Assembly (NCBI GenBank): GCA_015207155.1
Contig: JADEXK010000010.1
Location: forward strand, 37,948 to 101,947
Direction of reading: 5' to 3'
Length of the DNA stretch: 64,000 nucleotides
DNA from: Nostocales cyanobacterium LEGE 11386
GTDB lineage: Bacteria > Cyanobacteriota > Cyanobacteriia > Cyanobacteriales > Nostocaceae
Shown: positions 19,585 to 28,632 of the stretch, piece after piece
Layout of the letters: the number at the start of each line of letters is the position of its first letter
How positions within the stretch are numbered: the stretch's first letter is position 1
Made by a program: the position numbers and the translations under genes
Notes under the pieces: generated by a model
Databases searched by the model: none
What the model saw: the letters and a program-made list of their open reading frames with translations, nothing else
What the model was told of the DNA's origin: nothing

Positions 19585-20160
19585 CTAATATGTGTCTATT
19601 TTCCAATTAGGATTAGTCAGACTTGTAAGAATATGATCTTCCCATTTTCCATTAATCAATAAATAGTCTCTAGCATATCCTTCGACAACAAAACCAAGTT
19701 TTTTCAGTACTTTACCACTACGCTGATTATGGGGCATATAATTCGCCATAATCCGATGAAAATTTAATTCTTGAAATACATAATCAGTAGCAACTTTTAA
19801 AGCTTCTGTCATGTAACCTTTACCTTGCTCAGATTCCGCTAGACTATATCCCACATAGCAAAAATGTGCGGCTCCTCGGATAAAGTTACTAAAGTTGATC
19901 GTGCCAATAACTTTAGTTGATTTTTTATTCGGAAAAATAAAGAGCTTTAAAGATTGGTCATGCATGAATTCCAAAACATTGTTTTCAATTTGATAGTGCC
20001 AATATTCTTCGGTAAAAAAATGATCAAACCAATGAGGATAAAATGGTGTTAGATAAGCTTTATTTTCATTGAAATATTTAAGTATTTGTGGTATATCCTT
20101 TTTAATGGCAATTCTTAATGTTAGGCGATCGCTTATTATAAGTGGTAGTTCTGATTTCAT
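19585..20160 (-). CDS. GNAT acetyltransferase, RimJ/RimL type
   Basis: A 191-aa N-acetyltransferase of the RimJ/RimL-like group (Acetyltransf_3). It opens with LIISDRLTLRIAIKKDIPQI, the usual first strand and helix. The acetyl-CoA loop is in YSLAESEQGKGYMTEALKV, and NFHRIMANYMPHNQRSGKVL with LGFVVEGYARDYLLINGKW complete the fold. Family members acetylate N-terminal alanines of ribosomal proteins or small molecules; the substrate here is not known. The gene ends on the same strand as, and 26 bp after, the pentapeptide-repeat gene, so the two may be cotranscribed. Confidence 0.88.
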   Translation of the reverse strand: MKSELPLIISDRLTLRIAIKKDIPQILKYFNENKAYLTPFYPHWFDHFFTEEYWHYQIENNVLEFMHDQSLKLFIFPNKKSTKVIGTINFSNFIRGAAHFCYVGYSLAESEQGKGYMTEALKVATDYVFQELNFHRIMANYMPHNQRSGKVLKKLGFVVEGYARDYLLINGKWEDHILTSLTNPNWKIDTY

Positions 20161-20186
20161 ATAATGGTTGCTTAAATTAATGCCTT

Positions 20187-20948
20187 TTAATCACATTTTT
20201 GGGAATTTTTAACCTCTCTCATACCTAATTTATTTGGCTGGAATTTTTTATCAAAAATAGTGAGGTTGTTATAACAAGAGTTTGTCAGATTGGCATTGAC
20301 TAAATTTGCCCTGCGTAAGTCTGCACCCCGCAAATCTGCACTAGCGAGATTCGTGCCTTGTAAGTTAGCAAATTGTAAATTAATATCTTGGAGGTTAGCT
20401 CCTGTAAAATTTGCTCCTAAAAGCAGCGATGGGTGCTTATTAGATGTTTTTTTCAGTAAATTTGCATCTTGTAAAAACATCATGACGTAACGCTTACGTC
20501 CTGGGTCTAGCTCCTGTAAAGTAGCTTGAGTCATGGCTCTAAAAATAGCTGGGTTAGCTTTAATTTGTTGGGGATTATCCTCTAAAATTACCTGCGTCAT
20601 TGTTTTGAGGTAATCAGAGAGGATAGCTTGACTACGATCATCGGCAGTTAATTCGATATTGCCGGAAAATCCTGATAATTGATATATAGATCGGTTTAAT
20701 CCATTGGGAATATTTCCCCAAATCAACAGGAAAAATATTGCCGCGATCGCCATTAAAGTCATTATTGTGAGTTTGACTGCATCCTTGGGGATGGCGATAG
20801 AAATAATAATTGATTTTAAGATTTCTATAGTTCTCACAAAGTAGCTATTCAAGGTAGTGGATTTTGTGGGCAAAGTAGCTTGAGGCAGTTTAACAATTTC
20901 GTGATGCTGTGTATCCATTTTGGCAACATTTAAGGTAGAATGTGACAC
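20187..20948 (-). CDS. Membrane-anchored pentapeptide-repeat protein
   Basis: A 253-aa protein with one membrane helix at about 62-82 (LTIMTLMAIAAIFFLLIWG) and a C-terminal pentapeptide-repeat stretch at about 180-228 (ANLQDINLQFANLQGTNL, ASADLRGADLRRANLVNANL), which should fold as a short right-handed beta helix. The middle (about 95-170) is helical. Proteins of this architecture are numerous in cyanobacteria and mostly uncharacterised, so no function is proposed. It lies upstream of the GNAT gene on the same strand, divergent from bioB with about 296 bp between. Confidence 0.75.
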   Translation of the reverse strand: MSHSTLNVAKMDTQHHEIVKLPQATLPTKSTTLNSYFVRTIEILKSIIISIAIPKDAVKLTIMTLMAIAAIFFLLIWGNIPNGLNRSIYQLSGFSGNIELTADDRSQAILSDYLKTMTQVILEDNPQQIKANPAIFRAMTQATLQELDPGRKRYVMMFLQDANLLKKTSNKHPSLLLGANFTGANLQDINLQFANLQGTNLASADLRGADLRRANLVNANLTNSCYNNLTIFDKKFQPNKLGMREVKNSQKCD

Positions 20949-21244
20949 ATTTGACAGAATTTTGCTGTATCAGCGTACTACTTGAGAAGGTTCAGCTTGA
21001 TGAATATATCAGTTAAGAGCTTTGATCCAAATCTTGTAGTAACTATTTTGACAATCAATCTGCCATATAACCAGAATCTTGATAAGCTGATTTCTAATAT
21101 CTACAGCGCCAGGATTTAGCGCCGATGAGTAGTAAAACGCCATGCGCCAAAAAACTTCGATTGGATTATTTAATCCAAACGCTGTATTTTAGGAGAGTTA
21201 GCAAGAAGACGGCTCTTGATCAATCCAGTCTATAAGCAAGGATA

Positions 21245-22258
21245 GTGATGTCGGTGGGAATACGCTACAATTGGCACAAAGCAGAGATTCAGGCGATATA
21301 CAACACGCCATTCCTAGAGCTGATTTATCAAGCTGCTAGCGTGCATCGCCAATATCATGACCCAACAAAAATACAAGTTTGTAAGCTCATCTCTATTAAA
21401 ACAGGAGCTTGTCCCGAAGATTGTAGCTACTGCGCCCAATCTTCTCGCTATAAGACAGAAGTAAAGCCCCAAGCACTGCTAGAAAAGGAAACAGTAGTTA
21501 GCATTGCCCAAAAAGCTAAAGAAACTGGTGTAAGTCGCGTTTGTATGGGTGCAGCTTGGCGGGAAGTGCGGGACAACTCACAATTTGAGACAGTCCTCGA
21601 AATGGTCAAGGAAGTGACCGACATGGGTTTAGAAGTATGCTGCACTCTGGGAATGTTGACAACAGACCAGGCCAAACGCTTAGAAGCAGCTGGACTGTAT
21701 GCCTACAACCATAATTTAGATACCTCACAGGAATATTACAGCACGATTATTACCACGAGAACTTATGGCGATCGCCTGAATACAATTGAGAATGTCCGGC
21801 AGACAAATGTTACTGTTTGTTCTGGCGGTATCCTGGGTTTAGGCGAAAGTGTGGATGACCGTGTGGCAATGTTAGAGACCTTAGCCAACCTACATCCTCA
21901 TCCAGAATCCGTACCAATTAATATTCTTTCCCAAGTTCCTGGTACACCCTTAGAAAATCAACCAGATGTACCCATTTGGGATGTAGTACGCATGATAGCC
22001 ACAGCCCGAATTGTCATGCCAAATTCTGATGTGCGTCTTAGTGCTGGTCGTGCGAGACTTTCCCAAGTGGAACAAGCATTATGCTTTATGGCTGGGGCAA
22101 ATTCTATCTTCTCCAGCGACGATAATAAAATGCTCACAGTTACCACTCCCTGTCCCGATTACGACGCTGACCGAGAAATGCTAAATTTGCTGGGTTTAGA
22201 AATGCGTCCTCCTCACCAAAGACCAGAAAAAGTGACAACTTCTGCGGCGATGGGATGA
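21245..22258 (+). CDS. bioB: Biotin synthase (radical SAM)
   Basis: A 337-aa BioB, which inserts sulfur into dethiobiotin to make biotin. The radical-SAM cluster motif C-x3-C-x2-C is in [17 protein letters not shown]. The [2Fe-2S] ligands are represented by the conserved Cys in [19 protein letters not shown] and [12 protein letters not shown], and the Arg ligand in SDVRLSAGR. The C-terminus contains FMAGANSIF, also typical. Length and motifs are normal for a full enzyme. The ATG at 21245 lies after a GCAAGGATAGTG stretch; ATG at 21248 is equally possible. No other biotin gene is nearby, and no BirA-type operator was recognised upstream. Confidence 0.95.
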   Translation: MMSVGIRYNWHKAEIQAIYNTPFLELIYQAASVHRQYHDPTKIQVCKLISIKTGACPEDCSYCAQSSRYKTEVKPQALLEKETVVSIAQKAKETGVSRVCMGAAWREVRDNSQFETVLEMVKEVTDMGLEVCCTLGMLTTDQAKRLEAAGLYAYNHNLDTSQEYYSTIITTRTYGDRLNTIENVRQTNVTVCSGGILGLGESVDDRVAMLETLANLHPHPESVPINILSQVPGTPLENQPDVPIWDVVRMIATARIVMPNSDVRLSAGRARLSQVEQALCFMAGANSIFSSDDNKMLTVTTPCPDYDADREMLNLLGLEMRPPHQRPEKVTTSAAMG

Positions 22259-22324
22259 AGAGTGCTGAGTTATAAGACCGCCCACAACTGGCGAGGCTTG
22301 TCCAAGTATTATTTACTTCATATT

Positions 22325-22375
22325 CTTTGTGTCTTAGTGGTAAAAAAATAATTTTTGAACCACAAAGGCACAAAG
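22325..22375. repeat. Dispersed palindrome (CTTTGTGTC...CACAAAG type)
   Basis: The left arm CTTTGTGTCTTAGTGGT and the right arm ACCACAAAGGCACAAAG form an imperfect hairpin around an A/T loop. A related, longer copy sits between coxA and coxC (39641-39700) and a half copy near 26550. Confidence 0.6.
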
Positions 22376-22482
22376 GTAAAAAGCCTAAAATTGGACAAAG
22401 AGCTAGTTGATTAATTTACAAGTTTATTAAGTTAAAAATAGGAGCAATTATACTGGTATAACTATAAAAAATTGATTTACCA

Positions 22483-23583
22483 ATGCATACAGCCAAAGCG
22501 ATAGCCAAGCGCTGCTGCTTTCAGCCCTTTGCCCCATTCACTACCATTATTGTCTCCAGTCTCATATCCTGTGCATCTATCCCAGCGCCGGAATTAACCC
22601 AGTCTGCACAACAACCTCAGCCTCCGTCTATTGTTGCTGACAAGCCCAATTCCGAAAGAATTCTCAACGAGGTTATTAGCCGTCAGAAAAGTTTGCAGGT
22701 TTGTGATTTCGAGTTTAACCCAGAGACAGCGCGCCAATCTTCAGAAGTCTACTCTAACAAAGAGGGTCAGCACCTAGTACAACTCCTCTGTTTCATGGCC
22801 GCCTATCAAGGCAGATTCGCCTTCCTGGAAGTAGATACTTCCCAGCCTGAACTTAAAATTCAGCCTCTAGAACTAGAACTCGCTGGATTTCCCCAATTTG
22901 ACCCCCAAACCAATATCCTCTCCAACAGTTATAAATTTATTGGTGCAGGCACTTGTCTACAAACCACTCAATACTATTGGCGTGATGATGCTTTAAGGCT
23001 AATTAGTTCGGAAATTGTAGATGGACAGCCTAATGGTTGTCAAGAATTAGGCGTGCGATCGCCCTCAGCTAATCAGTTAATTACTAACAAGAATGTCGGC
23101 CCTGCTAAACTAGGCATGACTCTAGGACAACTCAAGCAAGTTTTAGGTGAGGAAGCAAAATTTGCACCCGCCAGCTTGGGGGTTGATGCAGGTGAAGGGA
23201 TTAAGGTTAGTCAGGAAGGAACTTTGCAGTACGCGTTGGGTTTCACCGCAGAAGGGAAACAGCCGATAACTGATAACTCTGTGATTAACAGTATCACCGT
23301 GAGCAATCCTGACTACAGAACGACTGCTGGGGTGGGGCCAGGTACTCCCCTCAAACAAGCTGTTGCCATCTACGGCCCAGCCACCCTATTCTACAACTGG
23401 AATAATGAAGGACGAGAGTACATTGAATTTGAGCAGGGACTAGGTTCAGGCGTATTGATCAGGTCTAATCAGTGGACAATTACAGATTTTGCTGGTATTT
23501 ATGCCGACACCAAAGCTGAATTCAACAAAACTCAAAAGTTCCACGAACATGCAGGTATTGGTTCAATTACCATCAGGCAGTAA
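22483..23583 (+). CDS. Conserved cyanobacterial lipoprotein, unknown function
   Basis: A 366-aa exported protein. After a basic start it has a hydrophobic segment ending in a lipobox-like VSSLISCAS (Cys about residue 30), then a proline/glutamine-rich linker. The rest shows paired segments NKNVGPAKLGMTLGQLKQVL and GVGPGTPLKQAVAIYGPATL, each a small 'motif then LKQ(V/A)' repeat suggesting two copies of one beta-rich domain. No catalytic motif or named family is recognised. It is convergent with ftsH, with a strong palindrome between the two stops. Confidence 0.7.
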   Translation: MHTAKAIAKRCCFQPFAPFTTIIVSSLISCASIPAPELTQSAQQPQPPSIVADKPNSERILNEVISRQKSLQVCDFEFNPETARQSSEVYSNKEGQHLVQLLCFMAAYQGRFAFLEVDTSQPELKIQPLELELAGFPQFDPQTNILSNSYKFIGAGTCLQTTQYYWRDDALRLISSEIVDGQPNGCQELGVRSPSANQLITNKNVGPAKLGMTLGQLKQVLGEEAKFAPASLGVDAGEGIKVSQEGTLQYALGFTAEGKQPITDNSVINSITVSNPDYRTTAGVGPGTPLKQAVAIYGPATLFYNWNNEGREYIEFEQGLGSGVLIRSNQWTITDFAGIYADTKAEFNKTQKFHEHAGIGSITIRQ

Positions 23584-23591
23584 TATAGCAA

Positions 23592-23622
23592 AGTGCTGAG
23601 TGCTGAGTGCTGAGTGCTGAGT
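23592..23622. repeat. STRR heptamer repeat (AGTGCTG)n
   Basis: About four and a half exact tandem copies of the heptamer AGTGCTG lie just after the lipoprotein stop codon. Confidence 0.85.
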
Positions 23623-23677
23623 ATAAACCCATTTGCTTCAGAGCTTTGATCAATCTACTTTGGATTTTTGAACAAAA

Positions 23678-23710
23678 AGATCCCCGACTTTTTCAAAAAG
23701 TCGGGGATCT
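23678..23710. terminator. 33-bp perfect palindrome between convergent genes
   Basis: The arms AGATCCCCGACTTTTT and AAAAAGTCGGGGATCT are perfectly complementary around one central C. It lies between the stops of the lipoprotein gene and ftsH and could end both transcripts. An almost identical palindrome occurs at 42467-42499, so it belongs to a dispersed family. Confidence 0.75.
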
Positions 23711-23737
23711 GAATCCTTAAACTGCAACCAAGTTTAA

Positions 23738-25576
23738 TTAGGCAAACGCTGCCGTTTTCACATCATTATTTGCCAAAATCTCTTGCAATTCTTCAGCGTC
23801 AACTGTTTCTTTATCAACCAGCATTCTCGCAATTTCATCAAGAATGTGGCGATTGTTCACTAACACTTCTTTAGCACGTGTATAAGCTACTTCCACCAAT
23901 TTACGAACTTCTTCATCAATGGCAGCAGCAGTTTCTTCAGAGAAATCACGCTCTGACATGATATCACGACCTAGGAACATGTTACCTTGCTGACGACCCA
24001 GAGCAACAGGCCCCAAGCGATCGCTCATGCCAAAGCGGGTAATCATTTGACGCGCAACACGGGCTACTTGTTGCAAGTCATTGGAAGCACCTGTGGTCAC
24101 TTCTTCGTCACCAAAGATTAATTCTTCAGCAATGCGACCACCTAAAGCCACAGCCATCTGATTTTCTAGATAAGCGCGGCTGTATAATCCTGTGTCCATC
24201 CGGTCTTCACTGGGGGTAAACCAAGTTAAACCACCGGCGCGACCACGTGGGATAATGCTGATTTTCTGTACTGGGTCATAGTCGGGCATCAAAGCACCAA
24301 CCAAGGCGTGACCAGCTTCGTGATATGCTACCAAGGTTTTGCGTTTTTCGCTCATTACCCGGTCTTTCTTCTCTGGGCCGGCTAACACGCGATCAATAGC
24401 GTCGTTGATTTCATCCATCGAAATTTCGGTCAAGTTGCGCCGTGCTGCCAAAATAGCAGCTTCGTTCAACAGGTTGGATAAATCTGCACCAGTAAAACCA
24501 GGGGTACGACGAGCAATTTTATCCAAGTCCACATCCTTGGCTAGGGTCTTACCACGGGCGTGAACTTTGAGAATTTCGCTCCGTCCGGCATAATCGGGAC
24601 GGTCTACAACTACCTGACGGTCAAAACGACCGGGACGCAACAATGCTGCATCTAATACATCAGGACGGTTGGTAGCAGCAATAATAATGATGCCTGTGTT
24701 ACCTTCAAAACCATCCATTTCGGTAAGTAATTGGTTGAGGGTTTGTTCCCGCTCATCATTACCACCGCCTAAACCTGCACCCCGTTGACGACCTACAGCG
24801 TCAATTTCATCGATGAAGACGATACAAGGAGCATTAGTTTTAGCTTGCTCAAATAAATCGCGGACGCGGGACGCACCCACACCAACGAACATTTCCACAA
24901 ACTCAGAACCAGAGATGGAGAAGAAGGGTACACCAGCTTCACCCGCTACAGCACGAGCTAGGAGGGTTTTACCTGTACCAGGAGGGCCAACTAACAGTAC
25001 ACCTTTAGGAATTTTGGCACCAACTGCGGTAAAGCGATCGGCGTTTTTGAGAAAGTCTACTACTTCGTTTAATTCCAGCTTGGCTTGGTCAATACCAGCG
25101 ACATCACCAAAAGTTACCTGAGTTTGCGGCTCCATCTGCACTCTGGCTTTGGACTTACCAAAGTTCATTGCTTGGCTACCAGGGCCACTTTGCGCGCGGC
25201 GGAGCAAGAAGAATAAGCCCACTAGAAGCAATACAGGGAAAAATAAGCTGCTCAGTGCCTTAAACCAAAATCCTTCGTCTGTTTGCGGCAAAACAGAAAT
25301 ATCAACGCCTCTATCAGTTAATGTATTGATTAAATCAGGGTCGTTGACTAAAGTCACTACCTTCTTATTACCGTCGCTGGAGGTAACAAGTGCTGTAGAG
25401 CGATCTGCACTAAGGCTGACTCTATCTACTCTGCCTTTCTCAACTTCTTGGATAAATTGACTGTATCGCCATGTTTCTTTGCTTTGAGGTTGCTTGTCAA
25501 AGAATGCTGTTCCTAGGGCAATGACAACAATAAAAAGCAGCGCGTACAGCCCCGCATTTCTCCATCTTTTATTCAC
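23738..25576 (-). CDS. ftsH: ATP-dependent zinc metalloprotease FtsH
   Basis: A 612-aa thylakoid/plasma-membrane AAA+ protease. Two membrane helices (about 8-26, about 107-125) flank a small lumenal domain. The AAA module has Walker [14 protein letters not shown], Walker [13 protein letters not shown] and the second region of homology with RPGRFDRQ. The zinc site HEAGH is in [14 protein letters not shown], with the third ligand Asp in [11 protein letters not shown]. Cyanobacteria have four FtsH proteins that work as homo- and hetero-hexamers, for example in photosystem II repair. The start [15 protein letters not shown] recalls the FtsH1/FtsH3 group, but I do not assign the subtype firmly. 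A monocistronic unit. Confidence 0.95.
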   Translation of the reverse strand: MNKRWRNAGLYALLFIVVIALGTAFFDKQPQSKETWRYSQFIQEVEKGRVDRVSLSADRSTALVTSSDGNKKVVTLVNDPDLINTLTDRGVDISVLPQTDEGFWFKALSSLFFPVLLLVGLFFLLRRAQSGPGSQAMNFGKSKARVQMEPQTQVTFGDVAGIDQAKLELNEVVDFLKNADRFTAVGAKIPKGVLLVGPPGTGKTLLARAVAGEAGVPFFSISGSEFVEMFVGVGASRVRDLFEQAKTNAPCIVFIDEIDAVGRQRGAGLGGGNDEREQTLNQLLTEMDGFEGNTGIIIIAATNRPDVLDAALLRPGRFDRQVVVDRPDYAGRSEILKVHARGKTLAKDVDLDKIARRTPGFTGADLSNLLNEAAILAARRNLTEISMDEINDAIDRVLAGPEKKDRVMSEKRKTLVAYHEAGHALVGALMPDYDPVQKISIIPRGRAGGLTWFTPSEDRMDTGLYSRAYLENQMAVALGGRIAEELIFGDEEVTTGASNDLQQVARVARQMITRFGMSDRLGPVALGRQQGNMFLGRDIMSERDFSEETAAAIDEEVRKLVEVAYTRAKEVLVNNRHILDEIARMLVDKETVDAEELQEILANNDVKTAAFA

Positions 25577-25688
25577 TGAGGTCTATCCTCCTGTATTTTT
25601 TGGCGTTCTTGTAGCTTCTCTGAATATGAGAGGGCATTATTAAGAATTATGTTAACTTATCTTAAGGTATAACATAATGATGCAGCTG

Positions 25689-26471
25689 TCATGCTAAAAA
25701 AAGCCTCCTGATTTGCGGAAAACTAGGATGGTAGGGATTATATTGTAGCGACCCTGTGGGCTGCTGAACGGTATGAATGGGGATAATTTCTACCACACTA
25801 TTAGTGTAGGCGATCGCTTCAAATCTCCTGACTAAATCTGCATTCCAAGGTTCCTCACGCACGTTTGGCAGCCACTTGATAATTTGCGATCGCATAACTC
25901 CCGGCAAAATTCCCTCTGTCAACGGTGGAGTCCACCAACTACTATCTTGCCATCCCCAAAGATTACCTGTGGTAGTTTCTAGCCAATGACCTGCGGCATC
26001 TACTAAAATTGCTTCTTGAGCATTTAAATGTTGGGCATGAGTCTTGGCTAACCAAGCACTCAGATAGTTTCCAGTTTTATGAGAAGGGAGACTACGAAAA
26101 AATTCCCACGTAGCCAAAGTTGTGATAATGCCGTGTTGCTGTTTTGCGCTCAAATCCGGTGGTAAAAACCTACCAGTGATCCACTCTCGCCCATCAGGAA
26201 AGAGAGTAATTCTGAGAACGGGGAAGTTTTCTGAGAGGATTTCTGCACCTTGACGGATCAGATGCCAATTAGGGTGTGTCCAGCCAAAAGATTGCAGTGA
26301 GAACAGTAGGCGATCGCAATGTGAAACCCAGTTAGTTAAACTGCGATCGAGGGATTTCTCATAAACCCGCAGTGTCGTAAAAACCGTTGCACCGTAAAGT
26401 AACCCCGGATCATTAATATCTAATTCCAGGGTTGGGGATGTGATTAGTTTGCCGTTGTACCAGTAGATCAG
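25689..26471 (-). CDS. PabC-like class IV aminotransferase/lyase, non-canonical start
   Basis: A fold-type IV PLP enzyme related to aminodeoxychorismate lyase (PabC, 4-aminobenzoate synthesis) and branched-chain aminotransferases. The frame encodes WYNGKLITSPTLELDI, DPGLLYGATVFTTLRVY, then the catalytic-Lys segment KTGNYLSAWLAKTHA, and EAILVDAAGHWLETTTGN and LPGVMRSQIIKWL. The first ATG/GTG/TTG in this frame is a TTG at 26153, which would remove the first 106 residues of a conserved domain. The homologous part extends to about 26468; GAGG sits 5 nt before CTG (26471) and 8 nt before ATC (26468), so a non-canonical start is proposed. From CTG the protein is 260 aa, normal length. Alternatively the gene has lost its start codon. 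Confidence 0.7.
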   Translation of the reverse strand: MIYWYNGKLITSPTLELDINDPGLLYGATVFTTLRVYEKSLDRSLTNWVSHCDRLLFSLQSFGWTHPNWHLIRQGAEILSENFPVLRITLFPDGREWITGRFLPPDLSAKQQHGIITTLATWEFFRSLPSHKTGNYLSAWLAKTHAQHLNAQEAILVDAAGHWLETTTGNLWGWQDSSWWTPPLTEGILPGVMRSQIIKWLPNVREEPWNADLVRRFEAIAYTNSVVEIIPIHTVQQPTGSLQYNPYHPSFPQIRRLFLA

Positions 26472-26665
26472 ACTAACCTCGCAGGGAGCAGAATTTGATA
26501 GTCGTCTTGGATGCAGATAGTGGAAATTTAATTTTTCGAGTTACTTTTTGCGGTCTTCTTTGCGCCTCTGCGTCTTTGCGTGAGCTTTTTAATAGTATTG
26601 TCAGCAACACCAAAGTATTTATGCAAGAGATTAATTAAATTTTTTCTCCTTTGCACCTCTGCCCA

Positions 26666-27445
26666 TTATTCAGGGAACGTAATTTTATTACCTTCTGGAG
26701 TGCTAGTTACCTTTGCACCTAAAGCCTCGATTTCACGAATTGCTCTTTTAAGAGTCTTGGCATCAACTTGATTATTTAATACCATTACCCAAGCTGATAG
26801 TTGTGCAAATTTGCTGTTAGGATTTTGACTTAAAAATTGACTAGTTTGTTGAGAAGTAACAGCAACTAACTGACTTTCTTCATCTGAAAAATTACTAGCC
26901 CATTCTGCCGCCGTTGAGAAAGATTGTTGGGCGGCTTGAGTATTTCCTAAAAATAATAATTCGTCAATTCCCTTATAACGCCACACATAATAAGATTTTT
27001 CAGGAACCAAGGGAGACAAAGACTTTAAACCCTTTTCTATCATTTCTATAGAACGTTCTGGCATACCAGCATACATAGAAGTACTGCTAGAAAGACTTAA
27101 ATAGGCTGTTAGAAATCTTGGGTCGCGCTCTAGAATAACTTCAAAATATTCTGGACTTAGGCCATAACCTGTTTTGGCACGAATTTCATCATCACCAAAG
27201 TATTGCAAATAACCCAGATAAACCCAATTTGCTATTAAGTTAGCATAACCAAAACTGGGCATTCTCTTGAGTAAATTGAGCCGCAGACTTTCCGAATTGA
27301 TGTCTCTTTCTAAAGTTTCTAAAGAAACAGTTTGTTGGTTTTTTAGCAGTATTTGTAGTTGAGGAAATTGAATTAAGCTAACTCCTAAAAGACACAAACA
27401 GGCTACTAAAGGTGTAGCGATAGCTTGACGAGATAACAACAACAT
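26666..27445 (-). CDS. Cyanobacterial TPR-like membrane-anchored protein, unknown
   Basis: A 259-aa protein with an N-terminal hydrophobic helix (about 8-28, ATPLVACLCLLGVSLIQF) and a helical body containing TPR-like pairs, for example FEVILERDPRFLTAYLSLS and AAQQSFSTAAEWASN. The segment SFGYANLIANWVYLGYLQYFGDDE is distinctive, and I remember similar conserved hypothetical proteins in cyanobacteria, but no function is known to me. It would sit on the plasma or thylakoid membrane as a scaffold. It stands alone, on the minus strand, between the PabC-like gene and PSRP-3. Confidence 0.65.
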   Translation of the reverse strand: MLLLSRQAIATPLVACLCLLGVSLIQFPQLQILLKNQQTVSLETLERDINSESLRLNLLKRMPSFGYANLIANWVYLGYLQYFGDDEIRAKTGYGLSPEYFEVILERDPRFLTAYLSLSSSTSMYAGMPERSIEMIEKGLKSLSPLVPEKSYYVWRYKGIDELLFLGNTQAAQQSFSTAAEWASNFSDEESQLVAVTSQQTSQFLSQNPNSKFAQLSAWVMVLNNQVDAKTLKRAIREIEALGAKVTSTPEGNKITFPE

Positions 27446-27585
27446 ATTTGGCTTGTTTTTCTACGCGAAGTCACCTCATTGTATACAATTTTACTTTTGT
27501 CTAGTGCTAATTTTTGAAATTTGCAAGTGCTGAAAACGGAGTAAAAACAGCGCCACAGGCGCTGCTGACTCCAAAATCTATTGTT

Positions 27586-27651
27586 ACTCAGCACTCAGCA
27601 CGGGCTATAAGCGTAGCCATGCCCGCAGGGCTTTACAGCACTCAGCACTCA
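27586..27651. repeat. STRR interrupted by a palindromic repeat module
   Basis: Heptamers of the ACTCAGC type on both sides (27586-27600 and 27637-27650) are split by a module including TAAGCGTAGCCATGCCCGC and AGGGCTTTACA. The same module recurs at 50091-50119. This looks like one small element inserted in another. It lies immediately downstream of the PSRP-3 stop codon. Confidence 0.65.
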
Positions 27652-27951
27652 TTAAGCGCTACCTGTAAAGGCAACTTCCGGGAACTTCAACTGAGCTTCG
27701 GCCATGGGGCGTCTTCTGCCTTCCTCTTGCCAGTAGTTAATCACTTCAGTTGCTTTATTCAGCAACTCGACGCGATCTAGGTCAGTAATCCAGTGTTTGG
27801 ATTCCAGTTCCTTTTTTAACTCTTCCCACGCATCATTTCTAGGCCAGAAAAAGTACTTAGTCAAAGGACTTGTGCCTTTGCCGACAACTTGATCGACTGC
27901 TAGGGCAACGTTCTCGTCTAACCAAAGGATTTTCAGAATAAATTGGGTCAA
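27652..27951 (-). CDS. 30S ribosomal protein PSRP-3 (Ycf65)
   Basis: A 99-aa protein of the Ycf65/PSRP-3 family (cS23), a small-subunit ribosomal protein of cyanobacteria and plastids. It is recognisable from [40 protein letters not shown] and the middle [21 protein letters not shown]. Its length matches the cyanobacterial form. It is monocistronic with a short leader. A weak upstream feature is the HIP1-rich gap towards 28080. Downstream lies an interrupted heptamer repeat. Confidence 0.92.
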   Translation of the reverse strand: MTQFILKILWLDENVALAVDQVVGKGTSPLTKYFFWPRNDAWEELKKELESKHWITDLDRVELLNKATEVINYWQEEGRRRPMAEAQLKFPEVAFTGSA

Positions 27952-28110
27952 TCACACCTCCGGGGCATATCCGGGCATTACTTACTAAGTTAGCAAACTG
28001 ACAAGTCAGGGCTTGTGCGATCGCACGAGTAGAAATGTAAGTCTACTGTGCGTGCTTTGCGATCGCTTATTTTAACGCAATACCTCACCCGATGACCAAA
28101 ATAGTGGTTG

Positions 28111-28160
28111 AGAATTGGGCATTGGGTATTGGGAATTGGGTATTGGGCATTGGGCATTGT
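28111..28160. repeat. STRR heptamer repeat (ATTGGGC/ATTGGGT)n
   Basis: About six to seven tandem heptamers of ATTGGGC, ATTGGGT and AATTGGG type lie just upstream of the four-helix-bundle gene. A related complementary type (ATGCCCC) occurs at 28586-28632. Confidence 0.85.
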
Positions 28161-28176
28161 TTACCAAAGGAGTTTT

Positions 28177-28551
28177 GTGAAAAGACCTGATTTTGAGGAT
28201 TTAGAAGTTTATCAACTTGCTGAAAGGCTAGCTAATGAAATTTGGAAAATTGTCAAGGGATGGGATAATTTCACTAAAGATACACTAGGTAAACAAATTG
28301 TTCGGTCTGCTGATAGTATTTGTGCAAATATAGCCGAGGGAAGAGGTAGGTATAGCGACCAAGACAATCGACGTTTTGTCAAGATTGCGAGAGGGTCTTT
28401 GTACGAAACCATCAGCTGGTTAAGATTAGCCTATGCTAGACAATTATTGACAAATGAACAGGTAAAAACATTCAAACCAATCCTCGATGAACTATTACCC
28501 CAAGCTGAATGCTTATCTAAAATCCATAGGCAACAGGTAATTGAGTATTAG
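28177..28551 (+). CDS. Four-helix-bundle protein (TIGR02436/S23-like)
   Basis: A 124-aa member of the small four-helix-bundle family once called S23 ribosomal protein. Characteristic segments are FEDLEVYQLAERLANEIWKI, LGKQIVRSADSICANIAEGR and NRRFVKIARGSLYETISWL. Function in bacteria is unknown; relatives often occur as intervening sequences in rRNA genes or in intergenic cassettes. The start is GTG at 28177, placed well after AAAGGAG; the longer frame from 28108 would translate the STRR repeat and is rejected. Its position between two different heptamer arrays suggests a mobile or expendable cassette. Confidence 0.8.
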   Translation: MKRPDFEDLEVYQLAERLANEIWKIVKGWDNFTKDTLGKQIVRSADSICANIAEGRGRYSDQDNRRFVKIARGSLYETISWLRLAYARQLLTNEQVKTFKPILDELLPQAECLSKIHRQQVIEY

Positions 28552-28585
28552 TCATCAAGTTTGGAGTATTGGGTAAAAATCCTTA

Positions 28586-28632
28586 TACCCCATACCTCAT
28601 GCCCCATGCCCCATACCTCATGCCCCATGCCC
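28586..28632. repeat. STRR heptamer repeat (ATGCCCC/ATACCTC)n abutting a start codon
   Basis: Tandem heptamers ATGCCCC, ATACCTC and ATACCCC run up to the ATG at 28633 of the HAD gene, replacing the place where a ribosome-binding site would be. Confidence 0.8.

Noticed and set aside
23592..23622. Tandem repeats as a possible CRISPR array
   Set aside because: The heptamers are contiguous without spacers; they are STRR sequences. No CRISPR repeat-spacer pattern or cas gene was seen in the window.
28108..28176. N-terminal extension of the four-helix-bundle protein
   Set aside because: It would translate the ATTGGG heptamer repeat; the GTG at 28177 has a proper AAAGGAG site.
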